Shown piece by piece: positions 58,041 to 64,000 of a stretch of DNA of 64,000 nt. This DNA comes from Pelotalea chapellei (GTDB taxonomy: Bacteria; Desulfobacterota; Desulfuromonadia; Geobacterales; Pseudopelobacteraceae). The first letter of the stretch is position 1; the number at the start of each line of letters is the position of its first letter. The notes under the pieces are model-generated. The model did not search any database and was not told where the DNA came from. It was given only the letters and a program-made list of their open reading frames with translations. Made by a program: the position numbers and the translations under genes. The stretch covers positions 181,257 through 245,256 of the forward strand of contig NZ_JAHDYS010000005.1 in assembly GCF_018531195.1 (NCBI RefSeq), in the 5' to 3' direction.

Positions 58041-59062
58041 AAAAGCACCCATCTAATAACATGGGTGCAGAATTTACAGCGCCCGTTGCTCCAAAGGAAA
58101 ACCAGATTTTGATTGATTGGTTTGCTTGGACTCTTAAGGTCGATGACCCGCGAGAGGCTATTCTTTTGTCTGGCCTTGATTCAATGGATTTTCAAAAGTC
58201 TTCTGGTGGTGGCATGGGGTATAAGTCAACGCTTCGCTCTGGTAATGTCGTTGTCTATTATGATGGTAATGACGGCATGGGTTGTCATGTTTCTTTGACT
58301 GGTCAAGGTTGCCGTCAATATGAGGCGTACAAGGGTACTAAGCATTGTTGGTATCAGCTTATGGTTCAACTTATGAAAGTAAAGGCAAATTTTACACGTT
58401 TAGATCTTGCGATTGATAATGTCGATGGTGCTTTAAGACTTGATAGGCTTTTGGAAGCTATTGAGACAAAGTCTGTTCGTTCTAAGTTCAAAAAAGGGCA
58501 ACGTATAAATGGTTTTAGTCTTGGTGATGAATCAGAGGTAGCAGACGGAGAAACTATCTATTTGGGTTCGAAGGCTTCGCGCTTCAAGATACGTTTTTAT
58601 GACAAGGCTGCACAAATGAATATACCGAATCAGCATTGGGTTAGGTGTGAACTCCAATGTATGGCTGAGCGTGCAATTGAAGCAGTTAAACATTTGCTTC
58701 GTGGTGTAGATGTAGGCCATCTTGCTTTCTCTATAATTAATAACTACTTCACACCAATAAATAAGGATGATTCAAATATTTCTAGGTGTTCAACACAAGC
58801 TTGGTGGTCTGCGTGGTTGGCAACTACTGATATTCTTAAATTAAGTACTTCTAAAATGCTCAAGCTCGTCGATGAATCTATGGAACATTTGAAGCGTCAA
58901 TATTCAGCTACTATTGCAATGTGTCGAAAGTACTTGGGCGTTGCTCGGTTTCGATCCTTCATGGATGATCTGCTTGAAACAGGAAAAGAAAAACTCACAA
59001 AAAAACATGCACTTATTATTAAAACTTCAAGGCTTGCTTATGCTTCAAGCTTGCCGTTCTAG
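58037..59062 (+). CDS. Phage replication initiation protein (Rep_trans/RstA-like)
   Basis: 341 residues from the GTG at 58037, overlapping the previous gene. Motifs of the rolling-circle Rep_trans family are seen: FTRLDLAIDN (about 113-122), IYLGSKASRFKIRFYDKAAQ (about 175-194) with the Tyr of YDK in the catalytic neighbourhood, and WVRCELQCMAERA. RstA of CTX phage belongs to the same group. It nicks the phage plus origin to start rolling-circle replication. This is the largest replication gene of the module; there is no separate gpX-type gene visible. Confidence 0.8.
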   Translation: MKKHPSNNMGAEFTAPVAPKENQILIDWFAWTLKVDDPREAILLSGLDSMDFQKSSGGGMGYKSTLRSGNVVVYYDGNDGMGCHVSLTGQGCRQYEAYKGTKHCWYQLMVQLMKVKANFTRLDLAIDNVDGALRLDRLLEAIETKSVRSKFKKGQRINGFSLGDESEVADGETIYLGSKASRFKIRFYDKAAQMNIPNQHWVRCELQCMAERAIEAVKHLLRGVDVGHLAFSIINNYFTPINKDDSNISRCSTQAWWSAWLATTDILKLSTSKMLKLVDESMEHLKRQYSATIAMCRKYLGVARFRSFMDDLLETGKEKLTKKHALIIKTSRLAYASSLPF

Positions 59063-59071
59063 GGGGAACAA

Positions 59072-59491
59072 ATGGCTCCGCATCATCCAATATCAAAATT
59101 ACCATGTGATGTAAAAATGATTGAATCTGGTCTCTACTCTGTAACGTTCATAATGCCTGAATCTCAAATTTCTCCGTTTGTCGGTATACTGAATTCATTA
59201 ACTGATCTGTTGCAGGGTTTGAGTTGGCGGGTAAAAACGAATATTGACGGAATTCATGCTCGAAATGCTGTCCAGCAAATAAAAAATGATGAAATACTTG
59301 TTGAATATGAGAAACATGCTGTTACTGTTTTCCAAACACTTGTAAATAAAGGCAATTCTCCACGAGAGTCATTGAGTATGACTGTCTCAAAAGTACATGA
59401 AAAATTCCCTTTTTCATCGTTCGACAGCATTAAAAAAATATTAACAAAAAATAAATTGTTAAAGAATACGGGCTTTTACAAGTCAAAATGA
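59072..59491 (+). CDS. Hypothetical phage protein between rep and the ssDNA-binding gene
   Basis: 139 residues, AGGGGG upstream of the ATG. No recognised domain, no signal peptide, mixed charge with a long helical C-terminal half (ILVEYEKHAVTVFQTLVNKG, VHEKFPFSSFDSIKKILTKNK). The position between rep and the gpV-like gene suggests a replication or regulatory role. The codon use is AT-rich like its neighbours. Confidence 0.6.
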   Translation: MAPHHPISKLPCDVKMIESGLYSVTFIMPESQISPFVGILNSLTDLLQGLSWRVKTNIDGIHARNAVQQIKNDEILVEYEKHAVTVFQTLVNKGNSPRESLSMTVSKVHEKFPFSSFDSIKKILTKNKLLKNTGFYKSK

Positions 59492-59559
59492 AAAAACTGA
59501 CTTTTTTCTTGTGTTATTGCTCTTGCAACAAAATTAAACAAAAAAAAGGAGTTAAACGA

Positions 59560-59799
59560 ATGAGAGTTAAAGCTCAAGTTTTAAGTATCTTTTCCGGTAC
59601 GTTTAAAGATGAAAAAGGGGTTGAAAAGCCATATTATCAGTTGGAGGTTCTTGACGCAGAGGCAACAAAAAAAGAAGTGCTGCGCCTAAAGCTCAAATCA
59701 GAATTGCTCGATACCGTTGCACCTTCTGTCGGGAAGATCGCCAATATCAATGTTGATTTTGTGGCCGGAAAACTCGCTTTTGCCGGGTTTGCAAATTAA
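59560..59799 (+). CDS. Small phage ssDNA-binding-like protein (gpV-type position)
   Basis: 79 residues from the ATG at 59560, with AAGGAG upstream; an in-frame ATG at 59488 has no such site. Alternating strands (MRVKAQVLSIFSGTFKDEKG, PYYQLEVLDAEATKKEVLRLKL, IANINVDFVAGKLAFAGF) suggest a small OB-fold, and size and position after rep match gpV, the ssDNA-binding protein that coats the phage genome. Assignment is by context and shape, not by a clear family motif. The stop overlaps the next gene start (TAATG). Confidence 0.6.
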   Translation: MRVKAQVLSIFSGTFKDEKGVEKPYYQLEVLDAEATKKEVLRLKLKSELLDTVAPSVGKIANINVDFVAGKLAFAGFAN

Positions 59800-59936
59800 T
59801 GTTCCGGCATTTGATGGTTCTGGGTAGTGTTGCGGCTGTATTGTCTGGTTGTGTCTCGACAAATTATAGGTCGTACTACCCAGAACCATTTACTCATGAG
59901 TCCATTGTTCGCTGGCAACAAAGTTCAATTTTTTGA
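59799..59936 (+). CDS. Mini-lipoprotein of the phage module (45 residues)
   Basis: An ATG at 59799 (overlapping the previous stop, TAATG) opens MFRHLMVLGSVAAVLSGCVSTNYRSY and ends at the TGA at 59934-59936. LSGC is a lipobox with Cys 18 as the modified residue, and the mature part of about 28 residues is short. No known filamentous phage virion protein is a lipoprotein of this kind that I recognise. It might exclude superinfecting phage or help secretion. Confidence 0.6.
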   Translation: MFRHLMVLGSVAAVLSGCVSTNYRSYYPEPFTHESIVRWQQSSIF

Positions 59937-59947
59937 TCGGAACCTAT

Positions 59948-60397
59948 ATGCGGCGCGGTTTAGCTAAAATTTGTATATTGTTCATTTTTGTTTTTCTGCC
60001 TGTTTTAGCATTTGCTTCTCCTGTTCCACTTTATGGTGGTTATGTTCCTGCTACTGCATTTGATCCTGTTCAACTGTCAACTACTGCTTCAACTTCTTAT
60101 ATCGCTCTTAATCGTACGCAAAATAGTTTATTGAGCCTTGCAAATAATCTTTCTTACGCCCAATTTTATCTTGAGACGATTAATACAAATATTTCATCTA
60201 TTTACCTTGATACATACAATACCAGGCGTACTGTAGATGCTATTCCTCCGCGTTTTAATAATATTTCTTCCAAACTTTCGACTATCGAGAGGAAACTAAA
60301 TAATATCTCTGGCACTGAGGATGGTATGGATTATAAAACTGCTGTTTTAGTCGGTCTTTGTCTCGCTGTTATATTCGCCATAACGTGGAGGGGCTAA
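59948..60397 (+). CDS. Secreted or membrane-anchored phage protein with coiled-coil-like middle
   Basis: 149 residues from the ATG at 59948. A signal peptide ends at LAFASPVPLYGG, the middle (about 60-125) is polar and helical (YIALNRTQNSLLSLANNLSYAQFYLETINTNI, ISSKLSTIERKLNNISG), and the C-terminus has a hydrophobic helix (TAVLVGLCLAVIFAITWRG). It resembles a minor virion or envelope protein. It precedes the tiny gpVII/IX-like gene by 3 bases. Confidence 0.6.
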   Translation: MRRGLAKICILFIFVFLPVLAFASPVPLYGGYVPATAFDPVQLSTTASTSYIALNRTQNSLLSLANNLSYAQFYLETINTNISSIYLDTYNTRRTVDAIPPRFNNISSKLSTIERKLNNISGTEDGMDYKTAVLVGLCLAVIFAITWRG

Positions 60398-60400
60398 ATC

Positions 60401-60511
60401 ATGGAATACGTTTATCCAATAGTCCAATCATACGGTCTTGGTATGACAGTTTGGTTTATGACTTGGGGCCTTAATCGTACGTATCTTACATTCAAGAAGT
60501 TTGTCAGTTAA
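60401..60511 (+). CDS. 36-residue membrane protein, gpVII/gpIX-like
   Basis: ATG at 60401: MEYVYPIVQSYGLGMTVWFMTWGLNRT and a short basic end, stop TAA at 60509-60511. Size, the single hydrophobic segment and the position upstream of the major coat gene match the tiny minor virion proteins gpVII and gpIX of filamentous phages. Confidence 0.6.
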   Translation: MEYVYPIVQSYGLGMTVWFMTWGLNRTYLTFKKFVS

Positions 60512-60522
60512 AAAGCGGGTAG

Positions 60523-60562
60523 TACCCCTCCCCCCTGCCGCTCTGCGGTAGGGTGGGAGGTA
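60523..60562 (+). other. Strong GC-rich hairpin before the major coat gene
   Basis: 60523-60541 pairs with 60545-60562 around the loop TCT, with small bulges, over about 17 bp including CCTCCC/GGGAGG. There is no T-tract. It could be an mRNA-stabilising or processing element, a weak terminator or part of the phage origin. Confidence 0.5.
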
Positions 60563-60618
60563 TTAACCAGCCTTCTCCTTGGGAGTCGGTATTCAAGCGC
60601 AAAAAGGAGCGCACTAAA

Positions 60619-60831
60619 ATGAAAAAACGTATTTTGTCTGGTCTCGCTGTTGTTGGTTCTGTTGTTACTGCCGCTGTTCCCTCTTTCGCTGCCGCTACAC
60701 TTGATTTTACCGGTGTTGGCACTGCTGTTACTGCTGAACTTTCCCCTGCCATTGCTGCCGCTATGCCTATTGCCGGTACTATTCTGGCCGCTGGTATTGC
60801 TTGGAAGCTTTACAAAAAGTTTACCAAGTAA
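60619..60831 (+). CDS. Filamentous phage major coat protein (gpVIII-like)
   Basis: 70 residues from the ATG at 60619, with AAAAGGAGC upstream; an earlier ATG at 60553 lies in the hairpin. A 24-residue signal peptide (MKKRILSG, AVVGSVVTAAVPSFA) precedes a mature protein of about 46 residues with an acidic start (ATLDFTGVGTAVTAEL), a central hydrophobic helix and a basic end (KLYKKFTK), the classic gpVIII pattern. A terminator follows, as usual for this highly expressed gene. Confidence 0.88.
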   Translation: MKKRILSGLAVVGSVVTAAVPSFAAATLDFTGVGTAVTAELSPAIAAAMPIAGTILAAGIAWKLYKKFTK

Positions 60832-60841
60832 TTTGAACGAA

Positions 60842-60882
60842 AAAGCTAACAGGGGTTTTCCGCTTCCTCTGTTGGCTTTCTC
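60842..60882 (+). terminator. Terminator after the major coat gene
   Basis: AAAGCTAACAG and CTGTTGGCTTT pair (one G-U), 11 bp, with a short T-rich tail. Filamentous phages typically terminate coat mRNA at this point. Confidence 0.75.
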
Positions 60883-60907
60883 AATTCACTAGTGGTTGGG
60901 GTTTTTT

Positions 60908-62179
60908 ATGAAAAAAATAATCTGTTCTCTCGTTATTATCGCTCTTTCTGTCTCCCCTGCCCTCGCTATTGCTCCTTTGATTCTTACTGCTGCGGAAGTT
61001 GCTGCTCCTTTTGTTGTTCAAGCTGGTGTCAAGTATCTTCTTCCTACGTCTGCTACTTCTAATGTTCCTTCATACGGTTCAGCCGATAATTATGGTCTAA
61101 AACGTAATTCAATAGGTACCGTTATGGCCTCCGTTGGTGCTGCTGCTGTTCTGACTATCGGTTTTGAGGCTTTGCGTACTTATGTCGATTCCAATAAATC
61201 TTCACATCCTTTGCTTGATTCTGCTTTAAATGCTAATAAAAATTATTTTGCTCCTAGTGACATTCCAGGTCTTGGTTCTGGTTCTCAGACTTTGCCCCTC
61301 AATACTGTTCTTAAGGCTTCTGGTAATAACTATTATAAAATTGTTGGTGCTGGTTCTGTTTCTCCTCGTAATGCTTGTTATACTCCTTCCATCGATGCTA
61401 TCAGCTATTCCTCCGGTCAGATAAATGTTTTAACTTTCGGTGGTAGCGGCGATTGTTCTATGTACGCTGGTACTCTTCGAGCTAATGCTATGACTTCCTA
61501 TCCTGTCGTTTCTGTTACTGCACCGGTTCCTTCTCCTAGTACTCAGGAACAATTTAATGCTTTAGTTGCTCCTTTTGGTTCTATCTCTCCTGCTTATCAA
61601 CCTGAAATTGATAGCGCTTTTCGTTTGGGTGTCCCTTTTTCTTCTTCTTTGCCTTCTTCGGAGCTTGCAAAGGTTGACCAGAATTATGCTCGTCAGGAAC
61701 AGATTACTCACCTTAATAATGCGGTACAAAATGCTACAAATATTTATAATAATTATCCTTCTGATTCAACTTTACAATCTTTGAATGACATTAAAGCTCA
61801 ACTCGCCGCTGCTCAAGCTCAACAGGCTTCTGAGTCAGCCGATCAATCTAAGGACGAAAAAGCCTCGGAAGTACTCAATGTTCCCACTGCAGAAGCTCCT
61901 GTCGCTTTTAACCTTAATAAATTGAATGACCTTAAAGGTGCTATGTCTGGTGCATATCCCTTTAATTATATTTCTAGAATTTCATCTTATTTCGATGCTC
62001 TTGCCACTTCTAATCATGCGGCTCCTGTTTTCGATTTTCATATTTATAAAGATATTAATGCCCATGTTGATTTGTCCTTTTTTGACCCTGTTATGGATGT
62101 TGTCCGTTGGGTGCTTTCTCTTCTTCTTTCTGTTGGTGCGATTATGTTTGTTATTAAGTTCTATAGGGGGGTTTCTTAA
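60908..62179 (+). CDS. gpIII-like phage adsorption/release protein
   Basis: 423 residues from the ATG at 60908. A signal peptide (MKKIICSLVIIALSVSPALA) is followed by a large extracytoplasmic part, with a possible helical region around 255-310 (ALVAPFGSI, QLAAAQAQQASESADQSKDE), and a C-terminal membrane helix (VVRWVLSLLLSVGAIMFVIKFYRG). Size and position after gpVIII fit the host-receptor protein gpIII. Codons are strongly T-ending. The stop overlaps the next gene start. Confidence 0.72.
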   Translation: MKKIICSLVIIALSVSPALAIAPLILTAAEVAAPFVVQAGVKYLLPTSATSNVPSYGSADNYGLKRNSIGTVMASVGAAAVLTIGFEALRTYVDSNKSSHPLLDSALNANKNYFAPSDIPGLGSGSQTLPLNTVLKASGNNYYKIVGAGSVSPRNACYTPSIDAISYSSGQINVLTFGGSGDCSMYAGTLRANAMTSYPVVSVTAPVPSPSTQEQFNALVAPFGSISPAYQPEIDSAFRLGVPFSSSLPSSELAKVDQNYARQEQITHLNNAVQNATNIYNNYPSDSTLQSLNDIKAQLAAAQAQQASESADQSKDEKASEVLNVPTAEAPVAFNLNKLNDLKGAMSGAYPFNYISRISSYFDALATSNHAAPVFDFHIYKDINAHVDLSFFDPVMDVVRWVLSLLLSVGAIMFVIKFYRGVS

Positions 62180-62520
62180 TGGCCGTTTTATTCACCCCTT
62201 TGGTTACTTGGCTCATAGGTTTCGCTACTGTTTACCTTGTGGCTCAGACAAATGCGGGCATGAAGTTGTTGCAAGGTGTTTTTGATACCATAATAACTTT
62301 CAGTATCCAGTTTATATCGCTTTTCCCTGACTGTGTTGGTTCTTGTCTTGAGGCTGTTAATGCTCCTGTTTCTGGTGCAGTTTTAAATTCTTTCCTTATG
62401 GCTTTAAATTGGGTGTTCCCTGTTACTTTCTTTATCTCTCTGGTTAATTTTATGACTTGTGGCTTGATGGCTTTTGTGGCTATTGCTCCTGTTGCTCGTT
62501 GGCTTAAGCTCCTAAACTGA
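62179..62520 (+). CDS. gpVI-like minor virion membrane protein (DUF2523-type)
   Basis: 113 residues with several hydrophobic segments (FTPLVTWLIGFATVYLVAQ, IITFSIQFISLFPDCVGSCLEAVN, NSFLMALNWVFPVTFFISLVNFMTCGLMAFVAIAPVARW). Length and position between gpIII and gpI match gpVI, which caps the same virion end. The start overlaps the preceding stop (TAATG). Confidence 0.7.
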   Translation: MAVLFTPLVTWLIGFATVYLVAQTNAGMKLLQGVFDTIITFSIQFISLFPDCVGSCLEAVNAPVSGAVLNSFLMALNWVFPVTFFISLVNFMTCGLMAFVAIAPVARWLKLLN

Positions 62521-62527
62521 GGCTTCT

Positions 62528-63337
62528 ATGATTGAAATTGCACAAGGTACTCCCGGCAGTGGTAAGAGTGCCGTTGCTGTTGCTCGTGCTATTATGCACC
62601 TTAAAAAAGGCGGGGTTGTTGCCGCTAATTTTTCACTTGTCGATGGTTGGGCTGATGAAGTTTCAAAAAGGAATTTTCTAGGTAAATTTTCCCCTTCACA
62701 TCGTCAAAAGATTGCATCCTCTCTTTATCCTCGTTTTTATCGTGTCAACTCTGTTTCCGCTATTAGGAAAATTGATCCAAGAAAACAAGCTGTTCATTTG
62801 TATAAAGACAAGGGCGGTTATTCTGAGGGTTCCGGCCTCCTTATAATTGATGAGTGCCAGCTTGTTTTTAATTCCCGTAAATGGGGGAAAAACATGGATT
62901 GGATAGAGTTTTTTACCCAGCATAGAAAACTCGGTTGGAACGTTATTCTAATTGCTCATTCAATAGAGATGGTTGATAGTCAGATTAGACCATTAGCCGA
63001 ATACGCTAGTACATTCCGTAATATGCAAAAACTCAAGCTTCCTGTTGTCGGTTTGCCTATGTCTCCTTTTCCCCTTTTCCTTGTTATAAAAAGGTATGCT
63101 GGTCTCGGTGCTGGTGCCTCTGTTGTTGCTGATCGTGATTTATTCCCCTTGCCATTGTGGGCGGCTCGGCTTTATGATTCGCTTGAGGTGTTCAGTGCTG
63201 ACTCATGGGGAAGGGATACTGATCCTGTTCACTGTGGCAGTCCTCCCCAGGTTGAAAAAGGGACACAAAAAACATGGGTTCGTTGTTCCACCCTTCACGG
63301 GCCGCACTGGGATGAGTATTTGCAGACAATTTCCTAG
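62528..63337 (+). CDS. Zot/gpI-like phage assembly ATPase
   Basis: 269 residues. Walker A GTPGSGKS is near residue 7-14, and Walker B LLIIDECQLVF near 100-110, both standard for the zonular occludens toxin (gpI) family. FTQHRKLGWNVILIAHSIEMVDSQIRPLAEY is the conserved sensor region. It drives virion extrusion through the inner membrane. A hydrophobic patch (VVGLPMSPFPLFLVI) near 175-190 may be the membrane anchor, but it is short, and the C-terminal extracytoplasmic part is small. Confidence 0.82.
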   Translation: MIEIAQGTPGSGKSAVAVARAIMHLKKGGVVAANFSLVDGWADEVSKRNFLGKFSPSHRQKIASSLYPRFYRVNSVSAIRKIDPRKQAVHLYKDKGGYSEGSGLLIIDECQLVFNSRKWGKNMDWIEFFTQHRKLGWNVILIAHSIEMVDSQIRPLAEYASTFRNMQKLKLPVVGLPMSPFPLFLVIKRYAGLGAGASVVADRDLFPLPLWAARLYDSLEVFSADSWGRDTDPVHCGSPPQVEKGTQKTWVRCSTLHGPHWDEYLQTIS

Positions 63338-63569
63338 AAAAGTGGTCGTGGTGTCTCGGTCGATTTAATAATATAAATATAATATTATAATTTTATAATT
63401 AAATTAAATTTTAATAGGGCAATAATCATGCCATTGGAAATTAATAAAATAATTTCAAGTACTTATAGATAAGGCATATATCATGCCATTATTTTTTAAT
63501 TAGTTTTGTGGACTCGTCCCCTGTGTTAAATTTTAGTTCAAGTGGCTATATTCTCGGGAGGTTTGCTCG
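63338..63569 (+). other. AT-rich intergenic stretch with a pair of matching dyads
   Basis: No gene is seen in these 232 bases. The first part (about 63365-63415) is nearly all A and T. GGCA-N7-TGCC occurs twice, at 63418-63432 and 63473-63487, each followed by ATT, so they look like twin binding sites or parts of the phage origin. A ribosome binding site for the next gene ends the stretch. Confidence 0.6.
63418..63487 (+). repeat. Two GGCA-N7-TGCC dyads, 55 bp apart
   Basis: Each copy (63418-63432 and 63473-63487) is a palindrome-type element: GGCAATAATCATGCC and GGCATATATCATGCC, sharing 13 of 15 bases. Spacing and symmetry suggest a dimeric regulator or Rep recognition sites. Confidence 0.55.
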
Positions 63570-63776
63570 GTGATCTGTGATTCGACAATGATCTGTGATT
63601 GGTGTGGGGGAGAAATGGTCGTACGTGAGAGGTTGTCCGGTTCTAAGACTGGTCAAAGGTATTATGTTTGTCAGAACTGGCCAAAGTGCAGAAATCAAAA
63701 GGGATATGCCGAACAAGGAAAAGAGCTTGGCAAGTGGGGGCTTGTTGGTCGCGTCCTTTCGAGAAGCAATAAGTAA
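63570..63776 (+). CDS. Topoisomerase-like zinc-ribbon small protein
   Basis: 68 residues from the GTG at 63570 with GGGAGG 8 bases upstream. CDWCGGEMVVRERLSGSKTGQRYYVCQNWPKC is the pattern of the topoisomerase I C-terminal zinc-ribbon (C-x2-C ... C-x6-C). The start of the gene contains a short DNA repeat, GATCTGTGATT twice. It may be a phage gene or a host gene at the boundary. Confidence 0.6.
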   Translation: MICDSTMICDWCGGEMVVRERLSGSKTGQRYYVCQNWPKCRNQKGYAEQGKELGKWGLVGRVLSRSNK

Positions 63777-63782
63777 TTGCTT

Positions 63783-64000
63783 TAATGGGGGATATGATAT
63801 GCCTGCGTCCGAAGGATAAACAACCGCCGTGAGCGCTGTCCATTAAGAGAGACACCAGGACACGGGCCATGATGATGATTACCCGCTGATCAACGTACAC
63901 CCCACACTCAAAACCAATATGTTAACAGTAGCAAATACCTCTGTTGTGTGATTATGGGGAAATAATATGCCTGCGTCCGAAGGACAAACAACCGCCGTGA
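63783..64000 (+). repeat. Direct repeat of about 48 bp at 168-bp offset, running to the window end
   Basis: Copy one (about 63785-63832) and copy two (about 63953-64000) share ATATGCCTGCGTCCGAAGGA and AAACAACCGCCGTGA, with few differences. The segment between the copies (about 120 bp) shows no gene. The second copy is cut by the window end, so more copies may follow. In both, GGGG precedes an ATG by about 6-7 bases. Confidence 0.75.

Noticed and set aside
63407..63430. A right-hand attachment site matching the left dif-like site
   Set aside because: GGGC and nearby A/T letters agree with the left site, but the arms do not pair up well and the spacing is off. The right end of the phage may be outside the window.

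Overview
The window reads as chromosome from a Gram-negative deltaproteobacterium (Desulfobacterota). Gene content and order fit the Geobacter/Trichlorobacter/Pelobacter group best: PATAN (DUF4388) proteins, a PyrR-attenuated pyr operon together with carAB, pilB-pilT-pilC-pilS, a yceD-rpmF-plsX-fab-acpP-fabF-rpiB-glyA run, and several type IV pilus ATPases. The placement is inferred from gene content; there is no rRNA or other phylogenetic marker here.

Layout. 1-3.8 kb (minus): a truncated PilT-family ATPase, a PATAN/GAF signalling protein and a DEAD-box RNA helicase. 4-6.7 kb (plus): polyprenyl diphosphate synthase, a TlpA-type thioredoxin lipoprotein, CcdA and a VOC protein, facing a tiny minus-strand gene (6713-6874) that appears to be an unannotated selenoprotein with a SECIS hairpin. 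7-16.8 kb: pyrimidine and carbamoyl-phosphate genes (pyrR, pyrB, pyrC, a decayed DUF488 gene, carA, a radical SAM protein, DUF486, carB), then greA and a DUF1858 protein. 16.8-24.7 kb: thpR, recG with an AbrB-like N-terminus, ribF, two membrane proteins and aroE. 24.7-32.5 kb: type IV pilus assembly genes pilB, pilT, pilC and pilS, an ABC permease and a membrane protein. 32.5-35.4 kb: a P-type cation ATPase and a parvulin. 35.5-43.3 kb: a stand-alone DAHP-synthase-type regulatory domain, chorismate mutase and nadB (minus), a HerA-like ATPase (minus), a TPR protein (plus) and clpB (minus). 43.5-57.4 kb: malQ, the yceD-to-glyA lipid synthesis run, ispG, proS and a phenylacetate-CoA ligase.

From about 57.5 kb the character changes. 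The sequence becomes AT-rich with strongly T-ending codons and carries a compact one-strand module typical of an integrated filamentous phage (Inoviridae): zinc-ribbon proteins, a Rep_trans-type replication protein, a small ssDNA-binding-like protein, a mini-lipoprotein, tiny membrane virion proteins, a major coat protein with signal peptide, a large gpIII-like protein, a gpVI-like protein and a Zot/gpI ATPase. No integrase and no secretin gene is present. A dif-like XerCD site lies at its left edge, which suggests Xer-mediated integration. The right boundary is unclear: beyond 63.3 kb are an AT-rich stretch, a pair of matching dyads, a zinc-ribbon gene and a direct repeat of about 48 bp that recurs at a 168-bp offset and runs into the window end.

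Regulation seen directly: good sigma-70-type promoters before ispB, pyrR, pilB, nadB, yceD, acpP and ispG, a PyrR-binding element followed by an attenuator before pyrR, and nine hairpins, most followed by a T-tract, that act or could act as intrinsic terminators. Several gene starts were moved downstream because the promoter or ribosome binding site excludes the longer version.
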